A DNA stretch of 9,894 nucleotides, from positions 1-9,894 of the forward strand of contig WQZR01000036.1 in assembly GCA_009780625.1 (NCBI GenBank), given 5' to 3'. The notes under the pieces were generated by a model. The model was not told the DNA's origin, made no database searches, and saw only the letters and a program-made list of their open reading frames with translations. The DNA is from Bacillota bacterium. GTDB lineage: Bacteria; Bacillota; Clostridia; Christensenellales; UBA1242. This document shows positions 1 to 6,824 of the stretch, one piece after another. Each line of letters starts with the position of its first letter. Positions within the stretch are counted from its first letter, which is position 1. Position numbers and translations under genes: made by a program.

Positions 1-3
1 CAT

Positions 4-12
4 TGGTAAAAT
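4..12 (+). promoter_or_regulatory. Possible extended -10 promoter of cas9
   Basis: TGGTAAAAT reads as an extended -10 element (TG, one base, TAAAAT). Transcription would start near position 19, leaving a leader of about 25 nt. That leader contains GAGGAG at 29-34, a good Shine-Dalgarno sequence 9 nt before the cas9 ATG. The -35 region lies outside the window, so only the -10 half can be judged. The match is short and the region AT-rich, so chance is a real alternative. Confidence 0.35.
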
Positions 13-28
13 TTGGTAATTTTCTACT

Positions 29-34
29 GAGGAG
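29..34 (+). promoter_or_regulatory. Ribosome binding site of cas9
   Basis: GAGGAG lies 9 nt before the ATG at 44 and fixes that start. It is notable because several other genes here (cas1, the FAD gene, glpK and the last gene) have no such site. Confidence 0.75.
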
Positions 35-43
35 AAAAATGGT

Positions 44-3000
44 ATGATAAAACAAAATTATAGAATTGGTTTAGACATTGGTATTGCCTCTGTCGGTTGG
101 GCAGTGTTGGGTCACGACGCGGATGGCGAGCCAAACAGAATTTTGGCAAGAGGTGTGAGAGTTTTTGAAGCTGCTGAGAAACCAAAAGATGGAAAGTCTT
201 TAGCAGAAGAAAGAAGAGAAGCAAGAAGTGTAAGAAGAAGGCTTAGAAGAAAGAAACATAGACTTGAAAGAATTAAAGAACTTATTACTCGCGAGTTTAA
301 CATTGATGTAAACACTCTTTTTGAGACAAGTGAAAGAAAAGATATTTATGTTGTTAGATATGAAGCACTCGATAAGAAAATAGAAAAGGAAGATTGGGCA
401 AGGCTTCTTATTCATCTTGCTCAGAAAAGAGGGTTTAAGAGTAATAGAAGAAGTGAAAAAGAAGGCGATGCTGGAGCACTTTTAAAAGCGACTAGCAATA
501 ATAAAACGATTATGGAAGCCAAGGGCTATCGAACAGTTGGTGAGTTTTTATACAAAGAACATTTTGAAAAAAATGAACCAATTAGAAACAAAAAAGGCGA
601 TTATAAGAACACATTTTTAAGAAGTCAATGCGAAGAAGAAGTTGATTTAATTTTTGTAAACCAAATTAAGTTTGGAAACAAACGTGCCTCTGAAAAATTA
701 AAAGAAGAATATAAGGGCATTCTTTTTGGACAAAGAGGTTTTGATGCAGGACCAGGCAAAGGAAGCCGTTGGGGTGGTGATTTGATTGAGAAAATGCGCG
801 GCAAGTGTACATTCTGTAAGAACGAGCCACGTGCTCCGAAAAACAGTTATACATTCGAACGCTTCATGCTTGTTCAGAAAGTGAATAACTTAAAAGGTCT
901 AACACAAGAACAAAAAGAACAAGTTATTGACGAAGCACATAAAACACAAGATTTGAAATTCACTAAGATAAGAAAAAGTTTAAAACTTGCAGATGATTAC
1001 AAGTTTAATTTCGTAAACTATAGCCCGCCTAAAAAGAAAGGAAAAAAAGGCGAGACAGAAGATGTCGAGAAAGAGAAAAAAATAAAAGACCCAGAAGACA
1101 CAACCTTTGTAAAACTTAAAGGTTATCATTCACTTAAAGATATAACAACAGACCCAGATGAAATTGATAGAATTGCTTATGTTCTAACTGTTTTCAAAAC
1201 TGACGAAAGAATAAAAGAGAAATTGCTTGAAGCAGGTTTGACTGACGATAAGATAGAAAAAGTATTAGATAAAAATATAAACTTCACACAGTTTGGACAT
1301 TTATCAACCAAAGCAATAAAACAACTTCTTCCGCATCTTGAAGAAGGTATGCGATATGACGAAGCGGCAACAAAAGTTTTCGGCGACCATAGGGCATTGA
1401 ATAAAGATGGAAAAAGAGTTAATAAACTCAAGTTTAATGACATCAACAAAGATATTGTTGCACCAGTCGTTAAGCGTGCTGTTAGTCAAACATTTAAAGT
1501 TGTGAATGCAATCATTCGTGAATATGGAAATCCTGAACTTGTTTGTGTTGAGGTTGGAAGAGAAGCTGCCAGAAGTTTTAGAGAGAGACAAGATAAAGAG
1601 AAAGAAATAAAAGAAAACCAAGAAATAAACGAAAGAATTAAAAACAAAATTGTTGAACTTGGTGTACCTCATCCTCGCGGGCAAGATATTGAAAAATATA
1701 AACTTTGGCAAGAGCAACAGAATATATGTGCATATTGCCAGCAACCGCTTGAAGTGGGGAGTTTGTTTTCTAAGGCTGCGGAAGTAGACCACATTATTCC
1801 ATGGAGTGTGTGCTTTGACAACGGTTATAGAAACAAAGTTGTTGTTCATGCCGCATGTAACCAAGAGAAAGGCAATCGTATTCCGATGGAATACATAAAA
1901 ACAAAAGGCGAAAGAAGGGTTGACCAGTTTAGAGTTTTTGTTGGGAACCATATTAGAAATCTAAACAAGAGAAGTCGACTTTTGAAAGAAGTTTTGACAG
2001 AAGAAGACCTAGACGGTTTCAAACAAAAGAACTTACAGGACACTCAACATGCAACAAGAACTGTTGCAAACTTCATAAGAAACAATTTAGAATTTGCGGA
2101 AAGCGAAAATTTTAAGAACCAAGTTATCACAGTCAATGGTGGAATAACATCTTTCATAAGAAAAAGGCTTAGCAACGCAGAAAGACAAAAAGATAGAAGT
2201 ACGGACAATCACCACGCAGAAGATGCAATCTTTGTTGCACTTGCCGGAAATCAATTAACTCGCCATTCAAGGCTTATTAGTCTTATTCAAGTTTATGAAG
2301 CAAGTAAAAGAGAAAACGGGACAAAGAAAGACTTGCATTTCCCAGAGCCTTGGAAAGAGTTCAGGCAAGATATGAGTGATTGGTTTTCTTTAAGTGAACA
2401 AGAAGGCACAAATGGTGAAAAGATTAAGCCACTATTCGTTTCAAGAATGACAAACCATAAAATCACTGGGCAAGCACATGCTGAAACAATTATGAAAGTT
2501 AAAGACATAACAGACGAAGACGGAAAAGAGAAAAAGATATTTATTAAAAAAGTTTCACTTGATAAACTGACACCGATTATTGAAAAAGGCGTTGTGGTAG
2601 GAATCAAGAATTATTACGAACCACAAAGTGATACGATTTTATATAACGCGATTATAAATAGACTTAATATGTTTGGTGGCGATGCAAAAAAGGCATTTGA
2701 GAAACAAGATTTCTATAAGCCAACAAAATCTGGTGAGAATGGAAACATTGTTAGAACTGTTAAGGTTTTTGAGACAACTGGTGGCGGAGGACTTGAACTT
2801 AAAAAAGTTGGAGCAAATGCGGCGAACGGTGCAATGGTTAGAGTTGATGTATTTAGCAAACCTCACAAGACAGGAAAGAAACAATTCTATCTTGTTCCAA
2901 TTTATGTAGCAGATTTTAAAAAGAAAGAACTTCCAATAACTGCAACAAATGGAAATGTAATGGACGATACATACAGTTTTGAATTTTCTCTCTATGCAAA

Positions 3001-3358
3001 AGACTTGATTTCTATTCAAAGCAAAGGTGGGCTAACCGCAAAAGGTGTTAGAGATGAAGAAAAAAATAAGCCACTTGGAATAGTTGCAAATGGGAAACAG
3101 GAGTTGGTGTATTATACAAACACTGGCATAAATGGTGGACTAATAAATGTGGTAAGTCATAATAAGGGTTATAAAATAGAAAGTATAGGTTCTCAAAATC
3201 TTGAAGTCTTCGAAAAGTGGGAAGTGGATGTTTTGGGCAATGTTAAAAAAGCAGCATTTGTTCCAAGAGACACTAGAACGCTTTATAAAGGGAGAAATCA
3301 AGATAAACAAGACTACATTTTGAAAAAACAGAGAAAAGAAAGAAGGCAAAAAAACTAA
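44..3358 (+). CDS. cas9: CRISPR-associated endonuclease Cas9, subtype II-C
   Basis: RNA-guided DNA endonuclease that cuts invader DNA using a crRNA:tracrRNA guide. Seen: RuvC-I with D11 in GLDIGIASVGWAV; arginine-rich bridge helix about residues 53-80; alpha-helical recognition lobe to about 480; RuvC-II E503 (VEVGRE); HNH domain with D582-H583 and N606 (23 residues apart, as in SpCas9 H840/N863); RuvC-III H723-H724 and D727 (HHAEDA); WED and PAM-interacting region over roughly the last 250 residues; basic tail. All catalytic residues are present, so it should be active. Its length of 1104 aa fits II-C and the N-terminus resembles the Geobacillus and clostridial II-C proteins. The HNH domain carries a C562-x2-C565 and H602-x2-C605 set that may bind zinc. 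A Lys/Glu-rich stretch lies at about 329-349. The start is set by GAGGAG 9 nt upstream; an ATG at 39 meets a stop after two codons. First gene of cas9-cas1-cas2. Confidence 0.97.
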   Translation: MIKQNYRIGLDIGIASVGWAVLGHDADGEPNRILARGVRVFEAAEKPKDGKSLAEERREARSVRRRLRRKKHRLERIKELITREFNIDVNTLFETSERKDIYVVRYEALDKKIEKEDWARLLIHLAQKRGFKSNRRSEKEGDAGALLKATSNNKTIMEAKGYRTVGEFLYKEHFEKNEPIRNKKGDYKNTFLRSQCEEEVDLIFVNQIKFGNKRASEKLKEEYKGILFGQRGFDAGPGKGSRWGGDLIEKMRGKCTFCKNEPRAPKNSYTFERFMLVQKVNNLKGLTQEQKEQVIDEAHKTQDLKFTKIRKSLKLADDYKFNFVNYSPPKKKGKKGETEDVEKEKKIKDPEDTTFVKLKGYHSLKDITTDPDEIDRIAYVLTVFKTDERIKEKLLEAGLTDDKIEKVLDKNINFTQFGHLSTKAIKQLLPHLEEGMRYDEAATKVFGDHRALNKDGKRVNKLKFNDINKDIVAPVVKRAVSQTFKVVNAIIREYGNPELVCVEVGREAARSFRERQDKEKEIKENQEINERIKNKIVELGVPHPRGQDIEKYKLWQEQQNICAYCQQPLEVGSLFSKAAEVDHIIPWSVCFDNGYRNKVVVHAACNQEKGNRIPMEYIKTKGERRVDQFRVFVGNHIRNLNKRSRLLKEVLTEEDLDGFKQKNLQDTQHATRTVANFIRNNLEFAESENFKNQVITVNGGITSFIRKRLSNAERQKDRSTDNHHAEDAIFVALAGNQLTRHSRLISLIQVYEASKRENGTKKDLHFPEPWKEFRQDMSDWFSLSEQEGTNGEKIKPLFVSRMTNHKITGQAHAETIMKVKDITDEDGKEKKIFIKKVSLDKLTPIIEKGVVVGIKNYYEPQSDTILYNAIINRLNMFGGDAKKAFEKQDFYKPTKSGENGNIVRTVKVFETTGGGGLELKKVGANAANGAMVRVDVFSKPHKTGKKQFYLVPIYVADFKKKELPITATNGNVMDDTYSFEFSLYAKDLISIQSKGGLTAKGVRDEEKNKPLGIVANGKQELVYYTNTGINGGLINVVSHNKGYKIESIGSQNLEVFEKWEVDVLGNVKKAAFVPRDTRTLYKGRNQDKQDYILKKQRKERRQKN

Positions 3359-3371
3359 GGTTTTTAATTTT

Positions 3372-3396
3372 GTTATAGTTTTAATAATGTTATAAC
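3372..3396 (+). promoter_or_regulatory. Extended -10 promoter of cas1 inside an inverted repeat
   Basis: TG-T-TATAAC at 3388-3396 is an extended -10 element, and its end is 6 nt before the cas1 ATG at 3403. A transcript started here would begin at or next to the ATG and so be leaderless. No Shine-Dalgarno sequence is present before cas1. The TATAAC is the right arm of an inverted repeat with GTTATA at 3372-3377, separated by 13 nt, so a repressor or hairpin could cover the promoter. No good -35 is visible. Read-through from cas9 across the 44-bp gap is the alternative source of cas1 mRNA. Confidence 0.45.
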
Positions 3397-3402
3397 GCTA
3401 CT

Positions 3403-4308
3403 ATGAAATATATAAACATTTTGCTTAGTAGCGCAAAAAGCATAAATATCAAAAACAATCAACTTAGGATTGTCAACAAAGAAGACCAAGAGTTTAATTA
3501 TCCAATTGAAGATATAAACTCTATTGTTTTAGAAAATCATTATCTAAACTTGTCGTCATACACTCTTGCTCAATTTGCAAAACACAATATTGCGTGTTTT
3601 GTTTGTGATGAAAAACATACCCCTAGTGGTGTGTTTATTCCGTTTAACACACATTTCGAAAAACCAGAAGTTCTAAGACTTCAACTAGATTTATCAAAAC
3701 CAATTCAAAAAAGATTATGGCAGTCTTTAGTTAAACAGAAAATTCTAAATCAGGGCAGTTGTTTAGAAATGCTGGAGAATACCGGAGCAAAAGAAATTTC
3801 TCTACTGGCAAATGACGTGCAAAGCGGTGACGCAACAAACATTGAAGCAATTGCAGCAAGGAAATATTTCTTACATCTTTTCGGTGCTGACTTTACAAGA
3901 GTGCAGGATAGTTTTGTTAACGCTGCGTTAAATTATTGTTATTCAATAGTTAGAGGATGTATCACACGAACACTTGCTGCATATGGCTTCGAACCTGCAT
4001 TAGGCTTAGGGCATAGCAATATGTTAAACGCTTTTAACTTGGCTGATGATTTGATTGAGCCTTTTAGGGCAATTTGCGATTTGCATGTTGTGGGTTTGGA
4101 AAAGGGCGAAGGTGAAGAACTTAAACCTCATCACAAACAACATTTGATTAAAATTTTGCAGATGTCGTGCAAAGTTGACGGACAGAAAGTTAGTATTAGT
4201 TATGCAATTGATAAGCTGGTCGAATCTTTAAAACGCAGTATGAAAAACGAGGAGGTAAACTTAGCACAAATAGAACTCATTAAACTAGAGGTGCAAAAGT
4301 ATGAATAA
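3403..4308 (+). CDS. cas1: CRISPR-associated endonuclease Cas1 (type II)
   Basis: Integrase subunit of the Cas1-Cas2 spacer-acquisition complex, which inserts new protospacers at the leader end of the array. Seen: N-terminal beta domain (about residues 1-85) and C-terminal helical catalytic domain. The metal-binding triad is E148 (in NIEAIAARKYF), H204 (in GLGHSNMLNAFNLADD) and E219 (in DLIEPFR). The length of 301 aa and the motifs fit type II Cas1 closely. The start is the first ATG of the frame and agrees with the family's N-terminus, but it has no Shine-Dalgarno sequence. It overlaps cas2 by 8 bp, so the two are translationally coupled. No csn2 follows, supporting subtype II-C. Confidence 0.97.
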   Translation: MKYINILLSSAKSINIKNNQLRIVNKEDQEFNYPIEDINSIVLENHYLNLSSYTLAQFAKHNIACFVCDEKHTPSGVFIPFNTHFEKPEVLRLQLDLSKPIQKRLWQSLVKQKILNQGSCLEMLENTGAKEISLLANDVQSGDATNIEAIAARKYFLHLFGADFTRVQDSFVNAALNYCYSIVRGCITRTLAAYGFEPALGLGHSNMLNAFNLADDLIEPFRAICDLHVVGLEKGEGEELKPHHKQHLIKILQMSCKVDGQKVSISYAIDKLVESLKRSMKNEEVNLAQIELIKLEVQKYE

Positions 4309-4621
4309 GTTTATGCGAATTATTGTATTTTTTGATTTACCTGTTGGAACAAAGAAAGAGAGACGAGAAGCAACTCAATTCAGAAATTTTTTATTGAAAG
4401 ATGGTTTCTATATGATGCAGTTTTCTGTTTATTCTAGAATTGTTAATGGAACAGATGCCCTTGAAAAACATTATAGAAGAATTGACGCAAATAACCCAGA
4501 AACAGGAAGCGTTAGGGTTCTGACCGTAACAGAGCAACAGTTTTCCAAAATGAAAATTATTCTAGGGAACACAACATATAACGACAAACCACAACAACTT
4601 GAAATACCTTTGATTTTTTAA
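4301..4621 (+). CDS. cas2: CRISPR-associated protein Cas2 (type II)
   Basis: Structural dimer at the centre of the Cas1-Cas2 integration complex. Seen: the ferredoxin-like start MRIIVFFDLP with the conserved Asp at residue 12, FLLKDGFYMMQFSVYSRI, and the family's C-terminal TVTEQQFSKM segment. The length of 106 aa is normal. The ATG overlaps the end of cas1 and is preceded by GAGGTG about 8 nt upstream, typical of coupled translation. The stop codon (4619-4621) is immediately followed by the anti-repeat of the presumed tracrRNA. Confidence 0.95.
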   Translation: MNKFMRIIVFFDLPVGTKKERREATQFRNFLLKDGFYMMQFSVYSRIVNGTDALEKHYRRIDANNPETGSVRVLTVTEQQFSKMKIILGNTTYNDKPQQLEIPLIF

Positions 4622-4732
4622 AAAGGAATAAGTTACTATAAAAGTCTTGTCTGTTTTAATCTTTCTAGAAAAAAGAGGTTTAGTTGAATTGTGTTATATA
4701 AATAAAAAGGCACCAACATGTGGTGCTTTTTT
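4622..4732 (+). ncRNA. Probable tracrRNA
   Basis: The tracrRNA pairs with crRNA repeats and binds Cas9. Seen: 4623-4632 (AAGGAATAAG) matches the crRNA-complementary strand of the repeat at 9 of 10 positions. Then ACT (4635-4637) and AAAA (4640-4643) match the repeat's ACTAAAAC with a 2-nt insertion. The predicted duplex with the crRNA is a 5-bp lower stem, a 2-nt bulge, 2 bp, an internal loop of 5 and 2 nt, and 10 bp above, the usual bulged repeat:anti-repeat layout. A hairpin follows (4658-4666 with 4672-4680, loop 4667-4671, one mismatch), then a terminator hairpin with six T. The locus lies between cas2 and the array and is convergent with array transcription. No clear promoter is visible; it may start inside the cas2 end or be processed from the cas transcript. 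A tracrRNA upstream of cas9, outside the window, cannot be excluded. Confidence 0.6.
4704..4732. terminator. Bidirectional rho-independent terminator shared by cas/tracrRNA and array
   Basis: GCACCA (4710-4715), loop ACATG, TGGTGC (4721-4726), then six T at 4727-4732 on the + strand. The A-run at 4704-4708 can lengthen the stem by pairing with the T-run. On the - strand the same stem is followed by five T (4708-4704). It can therefore end cas operon and tracrRNA transcripts from the left, and crRNA array transcripts from the right. Confidence 0.85.
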
Positions 4733-4766
4733 ATGATTTCCCCGTGTGTTTTTACTTGTGTTTTAG
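4704..4766 (-). ncRNA. Possible short trailer RNA from the last array repeat
   Basis: The leader-distal repeat (4773-4808) carries the same TGGTATAAT as the others but has no spacer after it. A start 7-9 nt downstream would give an RNA of about 60 nt from near 4766 to the shared terminator. Its first bases, CTAAAAC (4766-4760), are the exact complement of the first seven bases of each crRNA repeat. It has no clear internal hairpin before the terminator. It could be a by-product, a degenerate inverted repeat remnant, or an RNA that pairs weakly with crRNA. This is inference from promoter and terminator positions only. Confidence 0.25.
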
Positions 4767-4772
4767 AAACCT

Positions 4773-5336
4773 ATTATACCATACCAAAGAATAAGAGGGG
4801 ACTAAAACGATGTGGTCTAGTATCTCTCTGATGATAGGATTATACCATACCAAAGAATAAGAGGGGACTAAAACTATTTTTAGTCAATATATACTTAAAT
4901 AAAAATTATACCATACCAAAGAATAAGAGGGGACTAAAACGCCCAATTTGTGGAAGAAAATTATAATTAGATTATACCATACCAAAGAATAAGAGGGGAC
5001 TAAAACTGGCAGGGGAATATTATCAGCTATAAAAAAATTATACCATACCAAAGAATAAGAGGGGACTAAAACTGCAAAAGTAGAGAATACTTTAAGACCG
5101 TTATTATACCATACCAAAGAATAAGAGGGGACTAAAACTCATAATTGTTACTTCCTTTAACCAATGGTATTATACCATACCAAAGAATAAGAGGGGACTA
5201 AAACTGATGTACACAGCGTTGTAGTAACATATCTATTATACCATACCAAAGAATAAGAGGGGACTAAAACGGTCGAACGCTAAAACTGCAGGAATTCGAA
5301 ATTATACCATACCAAAGAATAAGAGGGGACTAAAAC
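4773..5336 (-). CRISPR. CRISPR array, 9 repeats of 36 bp and 8 spacers of 30 bp
   Basis: Repeats start at 4773, 4839, 4905, 4971, 5037, 5103, 5169, 5235 and 5301, and appear identical in all 36 positions. Spacers are 4809-4838, 4875-4904, 4941-4970, 5007-5036, 5073-5102, 5139-5168, 5205-5234 and 5271-5300, all 30 bp. On the - strand the repeat begins GTTTTAGTCCCC and ends TGGTATAAT, resembling the C. jejuni II-C repeat, so crRNAs are read right to left. The leader side is then 5337 onward and the newest spacer is probably 5271-5300. The absence of decay even in the leader-distal repeat suggests a young or actively maintained array. The spacers show no evident match to the window's genes. Adjacent cas9, cas1 and cas2 are intact. 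Confidence 0.98.
5301..5309 (-). promoter_or_regulatory. Extended -10 promoter built into each CRISPR repeat
   Basis: The last nine bases of the repeat on the crRNA strand are TGGTATAAT, a perfect extended -10. This copy belongs to the leader-proximal repeat; the other eight lie at the same offset in every repeat. Transcription would begin about 7 nt into each spacer, giving guides of about 23-24 nt without processing of the crRNA 5' end. This matches what is known for Neisseria meningitidis II-C arrays. No -35 consensus is visible, which extended -10 promoters do not need. Confidence 0.65.
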
Positions 5337-5342
5337 CAAAAG

Positions 5343-5394
5343 GCCCCATTATAAATGACAGATTTATCTGTTATGTTAATGGGGCTGTTTTTTT
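5343..5394 (+). terminator. Long hairpin with T-tract between array and metabolic genes
   Basis: GCCCCATTA (5343-5351) pairs with TAATGGGGC (5377-5385). An inner stem ACAGA (5358-5362) and TCTGT (5367-5371) closes the loop. Seven T follow at 5388-5394. On the + strand this is a good intrinsic terminator that would stop any transcription crossing the array before the aldehyde dehydrogenase. On the - strand it ends 6 bp from the first repeat, so it also sits in the leader, and TATAAT on that strand (5353-5348) could start array transcription. Confidence 0.65.
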
Positions 5395-5395
5395 G

Positions 5396-5404
5396 TGTTA
5401 CAAT
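5396..5404 (+). promoter_or_regulatory. Extended -10 promoter of the aldehyde dehydrogenase gene
   Basis: TG-T-TACAAT is an extended -10 directly after the terminator T-tract. Transcription would begin near 5411, about 22 nt before the ATG at 5433. No convincing -35 is seen. A G-rich stretch (GGCGGGGG, 5421-5428) lies 4 nt before the ATG and may act as a weak Shine-Dalgarno sequence. Confidence 0.45.
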
Positions 5405-5432
5405 TATAGGAAAGAATAAAGGCGGGGGCACT

Positions 5433-6800
5433 ATGAAAATACAATCAAAAAATCCATCGAGGAATCATGAGGTGATGGCAACCTTTGATGAAACAACAAA
5501 AGAAGAATGTGTTGTTATTGTAGAGAAGGCAAAGGCGGCGTTTAAGGGTTGGAAAGAAACTCCTATTAAAGAAAGAATAAAACTGCTAGAAGTGGCAAGA
5601 GATTCTATGTGGGAAAAGAGAGAAGACCTTGCTAGGTTTATTTCTCTTGAAATGGGAAAGCCAATAACCCAAGCCGAAAGCGAAGTCAGCGGCGGAATTA
5701 AACGTATGGCGTGGGATTTGGAGAATGTTGAAAAATACACCGCACCAGAAGTGACATTTGAAAACGAAACCGAAAAACATGTTGTGACATATGAACCAAG
5801 AGGCGTTGCGCTGGTAATCACACCATTTAACTATCCATTCACTCAAGTGATGGGGGCAATCTGGCAAAACCTCCTTGTTGGAAACGTGGTTGTTCTAAAG
5901 CCATGTGTAAGCACTCCGCAGTTTAACAAACTTCTGGAGGAAACATTCAAAAATTTGCCTAAAGGTGTGATTACGTTTGTTCATGCAGGAAGAGACGTTG
6001 GAGCGTATCTTTCGGAACAAGATTTTGATATGCTCCATTTCACAGGGAGCACAAGCGTTGGAAGAAACCTTGCAAAAATTGCTGCAGAAAAACTTATTCC
6101 AATTCATCTAGAACTTGGAGGTTCTGCACCAGGAATTATTCTAGAAGACGCAGATATAGAAGAAGCGACCAGACTTGCTTACTTTAGAAGATTTAATAAT
6201 GCGGGTCAAGTTTGCACAGGGTTAAAGAGACTAATAGTTCAAGAAACTGTTTTTGACAGGGTTATAGCGAAACTAAAGGAACTTGCAGAAGCTGAAGTTA
6301 TAGGGGACGCAATAGATAGAAAAACAACACTAGGACCAGTTGTGAACGAAGCTGCTCTAAAATATATTGAAGAACAAGTTAAAGACGCCGTATCTCAAGG
6401 TGCAACTGTTATATACGGAGCAAAGAGACCAAAGGGACTAGAGGGAAGCTATTATCAACCAACAATTCTTGCAGGCACAGTTACTAGTTCAAAAATATGG
6501 GTTGAAGAAACATTTGGTCCAGTTCTGCCAGTTGTTTCGTTTAAAACAATAGAAGAGGCAATAGCACTCGCAAATGACAGTGAATATAACCTTGCTGCAT
6601 ATGTTTATACAAACGACAAGAAAGCATATGAGCGTATCGCAAAAGAACTTACATCAATGAACACAACAGTGAACGAACTTCACTTTGCAAACCCATATAA
6701 CCCATTTGGCGGGACAAAGTCTTCAGGTGTGGGGCGTATAAGAGGTAAGTGGGGTTTTAGAGAACTAACCAATATTAGAGTCATTACAAGTTTTAAATAA
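5433..6800 (+). CDS. NAD(P)-dependent aldehyde dehydrogenase
   Basis: Oxidises an aldehyde to the carboxylic acid with NAD(P)+ in the cytoplasm. Seen: Rossmann-type cofactor domain with N133 (TPFNYPF) and K156 (VVLKPC); HFTGSTSVGR around 207-216; general base E227 (LELGGSAPG); catalytic C261 (NNAGQVC), 34 residues after the Glu as in other ALDH proteins; EETFGPVLPV; and a C-terminal SSGVGRIRGKWGFRELT oligomerisation tail. All catalytic residues are present. It has 455 aa from ATG 5433. The frame is open back to an ATG at 5355, but that start lies inside the terminator hairpin and upstream of the likely promoter, so it is rejected. The substrate is not certain: succinate-semialdehyde, lactaldehyde and non-phosphorylating glyceraldehyde-3-phosphate dehydrogenases share these motifs, and the GQRCTAIKR signature of streptococcal GapN is only partly matched (GQVCTGLKR). 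It lies 24 bp before the FAD oxidoreductase gene. Confidence 0.9.
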   Translation: MKIQSKNPSRNHEVMATFDETTKEECVVIVEKAKAAFKGWKETPIKERIKLLEVARDSMWEKREDLARFISLEMGKPITQAESEVSGGIKRMAWDLENVEKYTAPEVTFENETEKHVVTYEPRGVALVITPFNYPFTQVMGAIWQNLLVGNVVVLKPCVSTPQFNKLLEETFKNLPKGVITFVHAGRDVGAYLSEQDFDMLHFTGSTSVGRNLAKIAAEKLIPIHLELGGSAPGIILEDADIEEATRLAYFRRFNNAGQVCTGLKRLIVQETVFDRVIAKLKELAEAEVIGDAIDRKTTLGPVVNEAALKYIEEQVKDAVSQGATVIYGAKRPKGLEGSYYQPTILAGTVTSSKIWVEETFGPVLPVVSFKTIEEAIALANDSEYNLAAYVYTNDKKAYERIAKELTSMNTTVNELHFANPYNPFGGTKSSGVGRIRGKWGFRELTNIRVITSFK

Positions 6801-6812
6801 AAAATAACAGTC

Positions 6813-6818
6813 AATAAT
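6813..6818 (+). promoter_or_regulatory. Weak possible -10 of the FAD oxidoreductase gene
   Basis: AATAAT ends 6 nt before the ATG at 6825, the same geometry as the other suspected leaderless starts in the window. There is no TG extension and no clear -35. Co-transcription with the aldehyde dehydrogenase gene across the 24-bp gap is at least as likely. No Shine-Dalgarno sequence precedes the ATG. Confidence 0.25.
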
Positions 6819-6824
6819 TCTTCT

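Noticed and set aside
1304..1951. A 215-codon open frame on the minus strand within cas9.
   Set aside because: It lies wholly inside cas9, is rich in Phe, Asn and Cys as expected from the antisense of AT-rich coding DNA, and matches no family I know.
2673..2909. A 78-codon frame on the + strand in another phase of cas9.
   Set aside because: It overlaps conserved cas9 sequence, has no ribosome site and shows no recognisable motif.
4884..5117. Minus-strand open frame encoding a repeated VLVPSYSLVWYN peptide.
   Set aside because: It is the chance translation of the CRISPR repeats; the 66-bp period is a multiple of three, which keeps the frame open.
5280..5290. An 11-base identity between a spacer and the repeat-spacer junction at 5066-5076.
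   Set aside because: Within this many comparisons an 11-base match is close to chance level and implies no obvious mechanism.
5284..5299. The spacer at 5271-5300 contains adjacent PstI and EcoRI sites (CTGCAGGAATTC), resembling a cloning-vector polylinker.
   Set aside because: The match is short and the spacer sits in a perfect 30-bp register between intact repeats; coincidence is the simplest reading.
5355..5432. N-terminal extension of the aldehyde dehydrogenase from an ATG at 5355.
   Set aside because: The extension is coded by the terminator hairpin and lies upstream of the likely promoter; the family's N-terminus aligns from ATG 5433.
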